Counted from the first letter of the stretch, positions 34,384-44,578 are shown. The stretch: DNA of 52,183 nt from an uncultured Legionella sp. (GCF_937871865.1 NZ_CALMPD010000151.1:1-52183), one strand, 5' to 3'. Made by a program: numbers and translations. Notes: generated from the sequence alone by a model not told the origin.

Positions 34384-36187
34384 TGATGTCTCCTTGACTA
34401 TAAAAGTCCTTAAGACGTTCCCCGATGCCATTTGCAGTCTGTTGGTAATTAGGCTCCTTCATTTTTCCTTTAATATCCTGATAAAATTCAGAAAAATCGA
34501 TCCGTTCAAACCGGATTAATTGCATTTGCTCCGGCGTTATCCCAGAACAATTAGAATATTGAGCGTAGCCAAAGCCGATTCCTAATTGATCACGACGCCC
34601 TTGTTCCTGAACAATACGTGCTAATTTGGATTGGAAGACACAATAGGTTTGATGATGCTCCACACAAATTGAACCTCCTGGAAATTTTTTCCGTTTGTAG
34701 CAATATCTACCGGTGGGAACTGCCAATTTATTTTCTCGATCCTTTCCTAATTTCTTTTCCTCATCACTGCAATGTGCCAGATTCAGATCAATCCCCCATC
34801 CTTCGTCACGGCAACAGTTTGCCACCCCAAGCATTAAGTCGGAACATTCCATTTTTTGACCTTTAAAGAGGTAATTGGCGTTTCCATCGAAGGTTTTTGA
34901 AGCATCGGCTACGGCAGATAATCCAGACATGGCTTTTTTAAATTCATTTTCATCAGATGGATTATAATGATGGGTGCTGCAATCACCCTCTAAACAAAAC
35001 GCATCCTGCCCACAAATGAGTTCGTTATTAGTGCATTGATTTATAGGGCATTGATACGTTTGCTTAAACGTCATGCAGCGCCCTTCTTTCTCTTTGACAC
35101 AGACTGAGGATGATTGCTCACACTTATCTAACTGAGTGAAGTCGCAAGTATTTTCTCCTTGCCCACCACAAATATAAGACGCCCTTTCTTTCCAGCATGC
35201 GCGAGTAAACGGAACGTCATTAATTACACGGGTTTTATTGGGTTCAACACACGTTAATGGTTGGGTAGCATGGCAAAAACCCTCTTTCGTTTTTTGTTCT
35301 AAATGTTGGCATTGATTATCCCAGTATTCCTTGCTTTGGTAGGATTCCACCGTCATAGAAACCGTATGCGTATAAGGCGCTCTGCAATGCCCCAATACAC
35401 ATTTTCCAACCTTCAAAGAAAGTGTTTTATCCTTACAACTTACAGTTTTTTCAAGTAAAACCAGTCCTTTTTTATCAGTAATGTTGATTTTTACTGAAAC
35501 GCATTGTTCAGGAAATACTATAGGAGAAGCAACTTGAGAGCCTTGATATAGGGTATAACAGGTTGATTTTCCCTGTTGACACGTATCCATTTGGTTCAAA
35601 TTCACCGATATTGTGTACGGTCGATGACTCATTCTTTTATGCCGTAGGTATAAACGGTAGGTCTCTGTTTTATAGGGAATCACCTCCAAACGAAGGTGTT
35701 TTGCACACCGTAATGTGCCTGTTTCTTTAGTACTTAAACATGTTTTTTCTTGCCAGGTATAATGGCACTGTTGCGGTTTTAAAGTGCATGTTGTTGTTCC
35801 AGTATTTTGACCACGCATAATCGCATCACCCTGTTCCGCAATATGATGAAGCTTTTGCATGGATTCTGAATTTGAGTTAATGCGATAAGATGGCCGCTGA
35901 TTAAATCCTTCAACAACCTCTTTTCCCATTTTATTAGTACGCATCTCCGATTGTGCATCGGATTCAAGACGAGTATTCTTTTGAGTCACTCCACCATAAT
36001 AATTTTCTTGGGGTACAGTTGCTTGATACCCTGGGATATCGTGTACATTTAATGATTTTAAAATATCAACTGAATGCTGTTGATGAGCCGATGCAAATTG
36101 CTCCCCATCTTTATAGGATTGATGTACGCTTTGTGTATGAGCGCAAACACACAAGGCCATCATAATGAGTCCTAATAGACACCTCAT
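34376..36187 (-). CDS. traN: TraN: mating-pair stabilisation, outer membrane
   Basis: A 603-aa cysteine-rich outer-membrane protein that stabilises donor-recipient contacts. It has a signal peptide (LLGLIMMALCVCAHTQS) and more than 40 cysteines, including CTLKPQQCHYTWQEKTCLS and CVEPNKTRVINDVPFTRACW. The C-terminal block CSDLMLGVANCCRDEGWGIDL...RYCYKRKKFPGGSICVEHHQTYC is typical of TraN. GGAAGGAG lies 7 nt before the ATG. The disulphide load fits the nearby TrbB. Length is close to F TraN (about 600). Confidence 0.95.
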   Translation of the reverse strand: MRCLLGLIMMALCVCAHTQSVHQSYKDGEQFASAHQQHSVDILKSLNVHDIPGYQATVPQENYYGGVTQKNTRLESDAQSEMRTNKMGKEVVEGFNQRPSYRINSNSESMQKLHHIAEQGDAIMRGQNTGTTTCTLKPQQCHYTWQEKTCLSTKETGTLRCAKHLRLEVIPYKTETYRLYLRHKRMSHRPYTISVNLNQMDTCQQGKSTCYTLYQGSQVASPIVFPEQCVSVKINITDKKGLVLLEKTVSCKDKTLSLKVGKCVLGHCRAPYTHTVSMTVESYQSKEYWDNQCQHLEQKTKEGFCHATQPLTCVEPNKTRVINDVPFTRACWKERASYICGGQGENTCDFTQLDKCEQSSSVCVKEKEGRCMTFKQTYQCPINQCTNNELICGQDAFCLEGDCSTHHYNPSDENEFKKAMSGLSAVADASKTFDGNANYLFKGQKMECSDLMLGVANCCRDEGWGIDLNLAHCSDEEKKLGKDRENKLAVPTGRYCYKRKKFPGGSICVEHHQTYCVFQSKLARIVQEQGRRDQLGIGFGYAQYSNCSGITPEQMQLIRFERIDFSEFYQDIKGKMKEPNYQQTANGIGERLKDFYSQGDING

Positions 36188-36852
36188 TTCCAGACTCCTT
36201 CCAACCGATTTATCATCCGCGTTAAACGCCTGTCATCGGAACGCTGGGCTTCATTGATTTTACCTAATGCATAATTCAATGAGACATCCCCATAAAGCAC
36301 ATCAAAGGCTATCGGTTTACAATCCATATTGGCAGGACATTCTGGAATATCTTTGGCATAAACCACAGATGGAACTTGTTTGATGCCAAAAGTTTGAAAC
36401 AAAAGCGGATCTAACTGCACCCCAATGCCTACTTTTTCACTCAATGTCTTAATGACACTCATTGTCTCCTTAAACGAATTATTGATGAGGCCACGAATTA
36501 CAGGGGTTGCTCCACTGATTTTGCACTGCCGCAGCCACGATTCAAGACTTTTATCGGGCATGGAAAAAGACAGAAAAACGATTACATGACTTACTTTTTT
36601 TAAATGCGTACTTATCGACTCCGAGCGCTCAAAACGCTGCCTTAACTCAGTGGTATACTGAGTCACTTCGTGTGATGGGCTGGAGGCAGCCAAACCTTGA
36701 TTCATTTGCTGAATATCATTCACATACTTATTAGCACGATCACGCACCTGTTGTTCAAGCTGAGAGAAATTTTCCTTTTCCTGACAAAACGCAGAATGAA
36801 TTCCCGTCATAAGAAAGGTGCTCAATGCGATAACAAACCAAACTTTATTCAT
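36184..36852 (-). CDS. trbC: TrbC: pilin assembly protein
   Basis: A 222-aa periplasmic protein of the F-type TrbC family: signal peptide, coiled N-terminal part (ENFSQLEQQVRDRANKYVNDIQQ), then VIVFLSFSMPDKSLESWLRQ, GATPVIRGLINNSF and IDPLLFQTFGIKQVPSVVYA, a thioredoxin-like domain. It lies between traU and traN as in F and its stop overlaps the traN start. Confidence 0.93.
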   Translation of the reverse strand: MNKVWFVIALSTFLMTGIHSAFCQEKENFSQLEQQVRDRANKYVNDIQQMNQGLAASSPSHEVTQYTTELRQRFERSESISTHLKKVSHVIVFLSFSMPDKSLESWLRQCKISGATPVIRGLINNSFKETMSVIKTLSEKVGIGVQLDPLLFQTFGIKQVPSVVYAKDIPECPANMDCKPIAFDVLYGDVSLNYALGKINEAQRSDDRRLTRMINRLEGVWK

Positions 36853-36866
36853 TACTCATCCCTCAT

Positions 36867-37856
36867 TTAAAAGGCGCAACAGTTACGTTTTCGCCAAATC
36901 AGATAACCAAAATCCTCACCTTTATAAGGGTACTCATGTCCTGCCTCCCACAAGGAAGTAGCACGCCCCAAAGGGTAACAAGAACCCGTAGTGGGTAACG
37001 GATTAACCATTTGATAGCGGTATCGTGATTTAGGAAGAATGGGGCTGTAATGTGACGAGCAAATTTTAGTATCCAAAAAATTATCAGCAGCGATTGAGTC
37101 TGATAAAAGCCCCTGACGATGCATTTTGAAGTTCATACGCTCAGATAACAAAACAGAAGCCTGTACCCCACCGACATGCTCTTGTACATGTCCTGTTAAT
37201 GGGTACATGCTTCCTTGTGCACCCGCACACCAAAACACTTTATCAATCGGACTGCCAACAAGAGAAGTTGTCGCATCCACAGCACATGCCGCTTGAGCAG
37301 GTAAAGTACCAAATAAAACGGCTTCAGGATTGATAATGAAACCCAACTCATCATCATTCCACATGGCATCCAATTCACTAGGATAAGCAATATCAAAATC
37401 ACCTTTTTCCACACAAATGCCATCGGTTAAGACATTTAACCAATACATCAATGGAAACTTGTACCAATGAACATGGTAAAACGACTGATTGGATAAATTA
37501 CTGTCTGTTTCGACAGTGCCCTTACGGTAATATTTACCAAAATTTAAGGAAATCCCACCTAAGTTCACTAAACAAAAAGGCGTTCGGGTTACATCAACTA
37601 AGTTAACAGGCTCCCAATAGCCCAAAGTAATTCCAATACGAGGAATAGGATTCCCAGGACATTTACAAACAGGAGATTTAGAGTTTTTAGTATCAGGAAG
37701 GCGATTTGAAGACACTAAGTTACTTTGACCAAGACTTAAAGGAAAAAGGCATGACCAACATACATCCGTAATGGGATTAACAAAACGACCGTGGCACGTA
37801 CCCGCAGATACAATACTCGAAATGAATAAGGCAACACCGAAAACACATGCTTTCAT
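36867..37856 (-). CDS. traU: TraU: DNA transfer protein
   Basis: A 329-aa periplasmic protein with signal peptide (FGVALFISSIVSAG). TraU hallmarks seen: CHGRFVNPITDVCWSCLFP, CKCPGNPIPRIGITLGYWEP, DTKICSSHYSPILPKSRYRYQM and CYPLGRATSLWEAGHEYP. It is needed more for DNA transfer than for pilus growth in F. GAGGTGG precedes the ATG; the stop of traW overlaps its start. Confidence 0.95.
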   Translation of the reverse strand: MKACVFGVALFISSIVSAGTCHGRFVNPITDVCWSCLFPLSLGQSNLVSSNRLPDTKNSKSPVCKCPGNPIPRIGITLGYWEPVNLVDVTRTPFCLVNLGGISLNFGKYYRKGTVETDSNLSNQSFYHVHWYKFPLMYWLNVLTDGICVEKGDFDIAYPSELDAMWNDDELGFIINPEAVLFGTLPAQAACAVDATTSLVGSPIDKVFWCAGAQGSMYPLTGHVQEHVGGVQASVLLSERMNFKMHRQGLLSDSIAADNFLDTKICSSHYSPILPKSRYRYQMVNPLPTTGSCYPLGRATSLWEAGHEYPYKGEDFGYLIWRKRNCCAF

Positions 37857-38461
37857 AAAGCCACCTCTTGAATTTGTAATCGATTTCCAACCTGATAGAC
37901 GAGTGCAGGAACATGGGTTATTTTAAATTTCGTACATAAAAAGCCATTAAGATCGAAGTAAACTGCTTGTTTCATGTGATCAACTGTGTGCTTTATAGAG
38001 CCTGATATCAGAATAAGTTTTACCTTGGAGTGCTTTTTTTGCTCCTGCATAACCCATGCAACTTGCTCTTTATCATCACCATTAAACAATAACAGCGTAC
38101 TACTTAGACCCACACGCTCTAAGGGATTAACGGTTGTTCCTTTGGGTATAATGAGATTACCCTGCGCATCCGTCACATCATAAGGAACCGTTACTGACGG
38201 ATTAAATAGCCAAGTCTTATCAGAAGTAGCCCTAGGCAGATTGAACGGTTGAGGACGGTTAATATGTTTTTTTACCGTTTTTTTAAATTGATTTTGTACT
38301 CGGTTCCACTCTCCATTTTCCTGCATTAATTTCATCTTATGTTGGATGTACTCCATAAAATCCATTTCAGAAATCACAAAAGTTTTACCAAAAACCCCTA
38401 AATCTTCAGCGTAGGCAAAAGGAAAGTACATGCAGCAGAGCATGATTAAGATGATTTTCAT
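37853..38461 (-). CDS. traW: TraW: pilus assembly protein
   Basis: A 202-aa periplasmic protein with a signal peptide (ILIMLCCMYFPFAYA). It shows EDLGVFGKTFVISEMDF, RATSDKTWLFNPSVTVPYDV, and GTTVNPLERVGLSSTLLLFNGDDKEQVAW, the TraW signature, plus a C-terminal FKITHVPALVYQVG like the TrbC domain. AAGGAG lies before the ATG. Confidence 0.95.
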   Translation of the reverse strand: MKIILIMLCCMYFPFAYAEDLGVFGKTFVISEMDFMEYIQHKMKLMQENGEWNRVQNQFKKTVKKHINRPQPFNLPRATSDKTWLFNPSVTVPYDVTDAQGNLIIPKGTTVNPLERVGLSSTLLLFNGDDKEQVAWVMQEQKKHSKVKLILISGSIKHTVDHMKQAVYFDLNGFLCTKFKITHVPALVYQVGNRLQIQEVAL

Positions 38462-38790
38462 GACTCAGGCTCCTTTTGAATCATGGAAATTACTGTTTGC
38501 GTGTAATCCGTGCCGCCTTTAATCACTGCCTCTTTTGGCAAAAGAATCAGTGAGTCAGACTGAGATAGTTTATTTAAAGATGCCTCTAAACGATGAGAAA
38601 AAGATTTAATTGCCGCTGCTTTTTCCTGTTTGGAATGGTTGTTCTTGGCTTCATTTCTTACAAATTCAGTGGTAATTGCTACAATGTCTACCGTTCCAAT
38701 GTGTTTCGGTTTCATCAACCAGAAGTGAATTTCCTGAAGAATCAGGAGAGGAATCACCACCGACAAAACCGTGCTCAATACTTTATTCAT
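38458..38790 (-). CDS. trbI: TrbI (F-type): pilus retraction/assembly protein
   Basis: A 110-aa inner-membrane protein with one N-terminal segment (VLSTVLSVVIPLLILQEIHFW) and a periplasmic helical part ending IKGGTDYTQTVISMIQKE. It matches F-type TrbI in position between traC and traW. Start placed at the second of two nearby ATGs (38790), 9 nt from AGGAGG. It overlaps the traC stop. Confidence 0.85.
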   Translation of the reverse strand: MNKVLSTVLSVVIPLLILQEIHFWLMKPKHIGTVDIVAITTEFVRNEAKNNHSKQEKAAAIKSFSHRLEASLNKLSQSDSLILLPKEAVIKGGTDYTQTVISMIQKEPES

Positions 38791-41335
38791 AACCATAAAC
38801 CTCCTGAGCAACCTGAGAAATAGCCTCATGCGTAGGAATACCTTGGGATCTCAGTCTCTTTATTGCTTCAACTTCTGTTCCCCGTGTGGAATTTACTATG
38901 CGAGAAAACGGCTCCACAATAAGACGGTGCACCGTAATATTTTCTTCACAAATCAATACAAATTCAGAGTATTCACTGGTGATTTTTAGACTGCGGACTA
39001 ATCGCTCACCATAGGAATCTAATTGGCCACTTTTTTTAAGCACATTAATGGTGTTTTTTGATGCGCCCAGAAATAGTTTGAAATGAGCATTGTCATAGCA
39101 CATTTTTGCAGTGGGATTGTTTTCATAATCATCCATTCCATGAGCAATCGTAATGAAATTACCGCCATACTTTGGCGCACGACGATATCCTTCATTCGCA
39201 AAATTGGCATTCCCATTTTTTCCATCATCAGCAAGATGATCATAAGCCTCATCCATTAAGCAGCTTTTAGGAATGTCTTTAGGTTTGTAATACATGGCAT
39301 TACTGACTTGATACATCAGCAGTTTAGAGACAATTTTTTGTAACTCTTTGTCTTTATCTAATCCTGCCAACTCCAAAAGAACGAGATGCTTACTAAAATC
39401 GAGCGAACACGGAGGCTCAAAATAACGCCCATACCGACCATCCTTAGTATAGCTATGCAATAATCGTCCAATATTCTTAGAAACAGGATCTTCATTCTGC
39501 TTTAAGAACTCTGCAATTAACGTAATCGTGGTCGCGTTCTTGTATTCGCTCCACATCACTTCGATGGCTTTTTCAATATAACTACGCTCTTCATCAGAGA
39601 TATTTCCTGAAGGTCTGGCCATCATTCCCACAAGCTGAATGAGTTGATTGTGCGCATCTTTAAATGCCGTATCATTTTTTGCATTGGCATCAATGGTTGA
39701 AAACATATTGAGGCTAATGGGGTTGTCGTGAGTAAAATCAATCATTTGCCCGTCAAGAAGCTCACATACTTTGGCATAAGATCCACCTACATCAATGATA
39801 TAGACATAGCCACCCTGGGATAAAAGACCTTGAATGTAATCATTCATCAAAAATGATTTCCCTCTTCCAGGAGGGGCAATAATGACCACGTTGTAATTTC
39901 GGATCACATTGTCAAAGAAATAAATAGGTGTGAATTGTCCTCTTCGTTGCGGATATATTTGCGCGAATCGACCAGAACCTTTCCATTCGCCTTGTATGGG
40001 TAATATATTGACAGTATTGAAGCTTGTTAGGGAACGAATACGACCAAATGATTTGTAATCATCAAACATGCCTTCGGCTGGAGCAAATGGCATAGAGGCA
40101 AGGAGTGTTTGGAGTTGTAATCCCGAAGGTGCACGTAAATCGAATTGATTGCTTTTAAAAACGTCTTTTGCTCGTCGTGCATCACGACGCGCATTTTTCG
40201 GGGTAGTATATAAAAGAACATTATAGAAAGAATCGACAAGTGAATCTTCACTGCTCAGTCGTTCTCTTAATTCTTCGATTTCAGCATATTTTTTATTAAA
40301 ATTTTTAACCCATTTCGCAATAAACGGCTGCTTCGCATTTTGCCCTTCATCAGCATATTTTGCATCAAGAGCAGCGATTACTTTATCTTTATCTTTGATA
40401 CGCACCGCAAAACTAAAAAGAAAAGGACAACCAATCTGCAAAGACGTATTAAACATTTTTCCAAAAAGATCGCCCATCTGCCATTGCATTGGCGCTTTTG
40501 GAAATTGTCTTACAGATAAACATTTAATTACTTGCGTGCTGTCTTCACGCTCGATATCAATTTGATGCGCTTTGACTCGCATAGCCGCTTCAATATCAGA
40601 AATTTGATGACGTAGCTCTGTATTGGGATCGTATTGGGTAGGCTCTTCATAAAGACTGTCTGTTGGAAAAAGCCATTCTCTTTTTAAACTAATCACCTGC
40701 TCTACGGTAAGTTCCTGACAAGCAATATTAATTGATTTCAAATTGTTTTGAATGTCTTCACGTAATGTCGCTAAAACCAAACGGTCGTCTTCAATCGATT
40801 TTCTTGGAATAGATATGCATAGAAACAATCGAAAATCCCGTAATATAAAATGACTTTCTTTAGTCAGCGAGTGATAAACCCCTTTGCGATAAAACTCTGC
40901 ACGCCGATGTGCTAAAGCATTTAATACTTCACTTCCTTGATTGCGTTGCCGCTCCATCTCATCAATCATCGGACCAATTTTCGGAGATGCCCAAAATAAA
41001 GCATGAAAACAACTTTCAGGAGGAAGAATATCCGTTAAGAGACTAGAAAGAATGGTTACTGTCTCTTCACTTGCACCAATCAGGGAGGAACACTCAAACA
41101 TGATGTGGGATGCTTCTTTATAAGGATAAATATCTTCTTGTGCATCATAAAACTCATCAGGAAGATAAGAAGCCAAACTGTATACATCAAACAAACCCTC
41201 AATTTGTTTTCGAGTATGTGTTTCGTTCATGCCTAATTCATCACGTAACGTTTCCATCAACGCACTAGAGCCATGACTTAAAAACGTAGCCGAATTTTTT
41301 AGGGAATTTTTTACTTTATTAAGCGACATGCTCAT
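38783..41335 (-). CDS. traC: TraC: VirB4-type secretion ATPase
   Basis: An 850-aa cytoplasmic ATPase that energises pilus assembly. Walker A APPGRGKSFLMNDY (about 486-499), IIDVGGSYAKVCELL, LVLLELAGLD (Walker B area), LMDEAYDHLADDGKNG and GGNFITIAHGMDDY all match TraC. The start at 41335 follows AAGGAGAGGGTA; a long upstream in-frame extension overlaps traV and is rejected. Confidence 0.96.
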   Translation of the reverse strand: MSMSLNKVKNSLKNSATFLSHGSSALMETLRDELGMNETHTRKQIEGLFDVYSLASYLPDEFYDAQEDIYPYKEASHIMFECSSLIGASEETVTILSSLLTDILPPESCFHALFWASPKIGPMIDEMERQRNQGSEVLNALAHRRAEFYRKGVYHSLTKESHFILRDFRLFLCISIPRKSIEDDRLVLATLREDIQNNLKSINIACQELTVEQVISLKREWLFPTDSLYEEPTQYDPNTELRHQISDIEAAMRVKAHQIDIEREDSTQVIKCLSVRQFPKAPMQWQMGDLFGKMFNTSLQIGCPFLFSFAVRIKDKDKVIAALDAKYADEGQNAKQPFIAKWVKNFNKKYAEIEELRERLSSEDSLVDSFYNVLLYTTPKNARRDARRAKDVFKSNQFDLRAPSGLQLQTLLASMPFAPAEGMFDDYKSFGRIRSLTSFNTVNILPIQGEWKGSGRFAQIYPQRRGQFTPIYFFDNVIRNYNVVIIAPPGRGKSFLMNDYIQGLLSQGGYVYIIDVGGSYAKVCELLDGQMIDFTHDNPISLNMFSTIDANAKNDTAFKDAHNQLIQLVGMMARPSGNISDEERSYIEKAIEVMWSEYKNATTITLIAEFLKQNEDPVSKNIGRLLHSYTKDGRYGRYFEPPCSLDFSKHLVLLELAGLDKDKELQKIVSKLLMYQVSNAMYYKPKDIPKSCLMDEAYDHLADDGKNGNANFANEGYRRAPKYGGNFITIAHGMDDYENNPTAKMCYDNAHFKLFLGASKNTINVLKKSGQLDSYGERLVRSLKITSEYSEFVLICEENITVHRLIVEPFSRIVNSTRGTEVEAIKRLRSQGIPTHEAISQVAQEVYGYE

Positions 41336-41345
41336 TACCCTCTCC

Positions 41346-41708
41346 TTATTTGGATGCCACAGGTGGGTTTTGAATCCAATGTCCTTTCTGAACGACACTA
41401 TAGACTTGACTTGCCTGATGGTAATTACCTTCGGTATCTTCGTAGGGAGCAATCCATACGCGCATAACCCCTTCACCATATCGCAAAGGATCTCCAGGTC
41501 TTCCTTCCACAATCAAAGGATTACGACTAGGCGCCACCGCTAACGATTCCTGTGCCACACCTCCCTCTCCATTGATTAAGTTGTATACCTGATCCATGCG
41601 TTTACACGATCCTCCGCTTGGCGCAGGACAATCAAATTCAGAATTTAATTTGGTACATCCAGTGACACAGACGCATCCCAAAATCAGCCATCCCAGTAGT
41701 ATTTTCAT
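41346..41708 (-). CDS. traV: TraV: outer-membrane lipoprotein
   Basis: A 120-aa lipoprotein with signal peptide and lipobox VTGC, then CTKLNSEFDCPAPSGGSCKRM, the TraV/VirB7 pattern. It anchors the TraB-TraK core complex in the outer membrane. GAGGATAAACA precedes the ATG. Confidence 0.9.
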   Translation of the reverse strand: MKILLGWLILGCVCVTGCTKLNSEFDCPAPSGGSCKRMDQVYNLINGEGGVAQESLAVAPSRNPLIVEGRPGDPLRYGEGVMRVWIAPYEDTEGNYHQASQVYSVVQKGHWIQNPPVASK

Positions 41709-41717
41709 TGTTTATCC

Positions 41718-43001
41718 TCAAAACGAATGTTCTTTGTAAAATTGATTAGCAGCCTTTTCTTCAGGAGTTATTGAACTACCTGCACTTTCGAAATTATTTT
41801 GTATGCTTTTTATTTCACTTGGATTATCGGGTGATTGGGTGTCTGTTCCTCCATCAAGCCAAAAACCTTTTAGAAAAACCACATCTACTTCCACTTTTGG
41901 AGGCAGTTGAATAATAGGGTGGTACATTTCTGCTCGTTTGATGTTGTACTGGGCATACATTTTTGACGCTCCCGCCGCCCCTCCAGAAGCAGCCGCTAAA
42001 GGGATTCTGCTTGGATTAATGGTAGAAACGCTTCCTAAAGGAGAAGTACTGTATTCGGTTGAATATTGCTGGCCAATATTGCCCATGCTTTGCCAAAAAC
42101 TACCCCAAAATGCTTTATTCACCATAGGCTCTTCACGCCATACCGCACGACCACGAATACCATTTTTTGAGTCAGAAACAATGCCGATTACTTGAATATC
42201 AAGGCTTGTTCCATCCTTATGAATGCAACTTAAACGCTCTGTTCGTAATTTTCCCCGTTCACTGGATATGTCACCAATAACAGAGGCACTAAAAAAACAA
42301 TCCTTTAAATGCGATTTATGACCATTCGGCATGATGCCATCATCAACAATTTGAAACATCATGATGTCTGGATTAGCCTGGCTTAGAACCCCTGCCGAGA
42401 CATCAGCCCCTTGAAGAACAACGGCTTTGGCAAAGGTATTTGAAAACACATAGTTATCAGGAGTTTTAATACGTGGTTTCGCTCTTTTTTGTAGTTTTGC
42501 TGTGTATTGAATAAATCCTGAATCAACCTCCATCATGTGGTGTTTTCCACCCTCTTCAGCGCGTGGTAACATCTCATTAGTGACTTCCCCTTGCTGCAAC
42601 TCTGCTTTCGATGGCAATGGTTTTTGCATTTGCAATTTGACCACTTGTTGCTTGAGTTCAGTCAATGCTGCTCTCATTTCAGACATCTCTTTTTTTTGAT
42701 ACTGAATCACTTTCATTTGCTGTTGTTTTTCCGCACCTAATGCTTTGATGCTTTTATCAAACAACTGCGATTTTTCTTGCTCTGCTTTCCAAGCATTTTG
42801 TGCCTTTTCAATCCAATGAGCTTCATTACTTGTTGCCGATATTGGGCTGGCTAAGCTGTGTTTTTTGAAACTCTCTTTGTCGGTTTGTTTCTTTTCGGTT
42901 GTTTTATTGCCCCAAAAGGCAAATCCTGCAATAACCAAAACAATGAAACCAACCACAATTCCCAAAAAGAGGTGCTGTTTCTTTTTTAATTGACGTGACA
43001 T
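41718..43001 (-). CDS. traB: TraB: VirB10-like core scaffold
   Basis: A 427-aa bitopic protein: transmembrane segment about 12-31 (FLGIVVGFIVLVIAGFAFW), a coiled-coil (KQQQMKVIQYQKKEMSEMRAALTEL), then the C-terminal beta domain with KAVVLQGADVSAG, CFFSASVIGDISSERGKLRTERLSC, GIRGRAVWREEP and a C-terminal VVFLKGFWLDGG. The start is placed at 43001; an upstream TTG frame is rejected. Confidence 0.95.
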   Translation of the reverse strand: MSRQLKKKQHLFLGIVVGFIVLVIAGFAFWGNKTTEKKQTDKESFKKHSLASPISATSNEAHWIEKAQNAWKAEQEKSQLFDKSIKALGAEKQQQMKVIQYQKKEMSEMRAALTELKQQVVKLQMQKPLPSKAELQQGEVTNEMLPRAEEGGKHHMMEVDSGFIQYTAKLQKRAKPRIKTPDNYVFSNTFAKAVVLQGADVSAGVLSQANPDIMMFQIVDDGIMPNGHKSHLKDCFFSASVIGDISSERGKLRTERLSCIHKDGTSLDIQVIGIVSDSKNGIRGRAVWREEPMVNKAFWGSFWQSMGNIGQQYSTEYSTSPLGSVSTINPSRIPLAAASGGAAGASKMYAQYNIKRAEMYHPIIQLPPKVEVDVVFLKGFWLDGGTDTQSPDNPSEIKSIQNNFESAGSSITPEEKAANQFYKEHSF

Positions 43002-43002
43002 G

Positions 43003-43716
43003 TTAGCTAATCCTATAAAGTCGAGTGGTTTCAAAAGGAATTAAATGGGTCTTAGCTAATGCAATAGCTTTAGTTCCAGGCCAATTAAACGAAGATTCGC
43101 GAATGTCTAAAGGGCGATTCGTTACATTCTTTAACTCAAAAATTTCACCCGTTAATTGATTCCCTTCAACCGATAAAAGCCGCTTCAGTTGGGTTGTAGG
43201 AGATTTATAAATAGAGGTTGTTTTGGGGATGGTTTGCGTAAACCCTTCAGGTAAGTAGCCATTCACTAATGCCTTGATAAAGTTAACTAATGATTTTTCA
43301 TAACCTGATGTCTTAGGCTCTAAGGCACGAATCACCGGCTTTTTATAAATCTTAAATACGATGGTTTGGGATGGAATCGGTTTGGGCTCTACATGTACAT
43401 TATAAAACATCCCTTTTTCAGTCAGTACGTTAATCGTAAACGAACGGGTGTGATATAATGGAGAAGGCAAGAAGGTAAGAATCCCTGTTGATTCATCAAT
43501 CAACTTACAATTTGTTCGACCGTTGCACGCATCAACTAAGGTATTCCCAGGCGCTTTAATTTGTAATATGCGATCATCCTCCAGCATGATGCTGTTCGGC
43601 TCTTTAATGGATGCCTTAATGGAAATATCTTCATAATTTCTTACTGTTTTTATTTGTGCTCCCACGGCCTCAAAAACAAATAAGCTTAAAAATAATGTAA
43701 TTAATGTTTGTTTCAT
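43003..43716 (-). CDS. traK: TraK: VirB9-like secretin-type core protein
   Basis: A 237-aa periplasmic protein with signal peptide. It shows IQIKAPGNTLVDACNGRTNCKLIDESTGILTFLP-type and YNVHVEPKPIPSQTIVFKI blocks, then DIRESSFNWPGTKAIALAKTHL, all TraK features. Part of the outer-membrane core with TraB and TraV. AAGGTG precedes the ATG, and the traE stop overlaps it. Confidence 0.93.
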   Translation of the reverse strand: MKQTLITLFLSLFVFEAVGAQIKTVRNYEDISIKASIKEPNSIMLEDDRILQIKAPGNTLVDACNGRTNCKLIDESTGILTFLPSPLYHTRSFTINVLTEKGMFYNVHVEPKPIPSQTIVFKIYKKPVIRALEPKTSGYEKSLVNFIKALVNGYLPEGFTQTIPKTTSIYKSPTTQLKRLLSVEGNQLTGEIFELKNVTNRPLDIRESSFNWPGTKAIALAKTHLIPFETTRLYRIS

Positions 43717-44282
43717 TTGGACACCTTGGAAAGATTCGTAATTTTTAATTGACCAGAATCATAGGAATACTGGATTAAAAAGGTTTCCCTTTGTTCAGAC
43801 ATCATCTCAGCACCAACAAAGCGCTTCATAAGACCTGCGACTTTGACACTTAAATGCTTGTTGTCGATATCATAATTCGTGGGATAAAACACACTGGATA
43901 AATGTTCGTGCGTAATTTGCTCTACTTCTTTAACCAATTGCGCGCGTATATCCCCATACAGTGATGCAGACACATACCCTAGAAAAACATTAAATTGGAG
44001 TGCTGCGGAACTTGCGGTCACGTTAAAACGAAGCTGAGTCAAAAAATGAGACATGTCTCTTAAGTACCCATCAGAAACCCCAGTTTGTGATAAGGTAAAT
44101 TCCTGTGAAATTTTTGGTGGAATAAAACGAATGTCATGTTTACTGTGTGCATAATGCAACAAAGCACCCACAGTAATGGATTGCATTAAAACAACAGCCA
44201 GCAAAACACCACTTAATGACAGCAACAAGACTTTATTTTTTTTCTCTTTGGATAATTCTGATTCTTTATACTCAATTTTCAT
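43713..44282 (-). CDS. traE: TraE: VirB5/VirB8-position pilus assembly protein
   Basis: A 189-aa inner-membrane protein with one N-terminal segment (VLLLSLSGVLLAVVLMQSITVGALL) and a periplasmic domain containing FLTQLRFNVTASSAALQFNVFLGYVSASLYGDI, typical of F-type TraE. Start at 44282 behind GGGGT; a longer upstream frame overlaps traL and is rejected. Confidence 0.93.
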   Translation of the reverse strand: MKIEYKESELSKEKKNKVLLLSLSGVLLAVVLMQSITVGALLHYAHSKHDIRFIPPKISQEFTLSQTGVSDGYLRDMSHFLTQLRFNVTASSAALQFNVFLGYVSASLYGDIRAQLVKEVEQITHEHLSSVFYPTNYDIDNKHLSVKVAGLMKRFVGAEMMSEQRETFLIQYSYDSGQLKITNLSKVSK

Positions 44283-44284
44283 TT

Positions 44285-44578
44285 TTACCCCAAAAATTCT
44301 CGAATCCAGGACGGTGGCGTGGCACGCAATTTGGGGGATAATGAAAAGAACCAATAAAACAAATGTACATAATAATATGGTCCTTCATTTCCTTTAATGC
44401 GCCGCATTAGAAATAAAAATACACAGGCCAAAATCAATGAGGTGACTACAAAGCCACACACAAAACCCAACACATAAATGGTGAATACAGCCACAATCAC
44501 CTCATCAATTGTAAAAATAATTAATCGATAAGGTTCATTGAGAAATTGTGGGGTCTTATATTTTTTGTAGTCTTCCAT
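44285..44578 (-). CDS. traL: TraL: VirB3-like pilus assembly protein
   Basis: A 97-aa inner-membrane protein starting MEDYKKYKTPQFLNEPYRL, the TraL signature, followed by two transmembrane segments (VIVAVFTIYVLGFVCGFVV, LILACVFLFLM) and GPYYYVHLFYWF. Its ATG sits 1 nt after the traA stop. Confidence 0.93.
   Translation of the reverse strand: MEDYKKYKTPQFLNEPYRLIIFTIDEVIVAVFTIYVLGFVCGFVVTSLILACVFLFLMRRIKGNEGPYYYVHLFYWFFSLSPKLRATPPSWIREFLG

Noticed and set aside
41336..41512. N-terminal extension of TraC by 59 codons
   Set aside because: It overlaps traV and lacks a ribosome site; the ATG at 41335 is preceded by AAGGAG.
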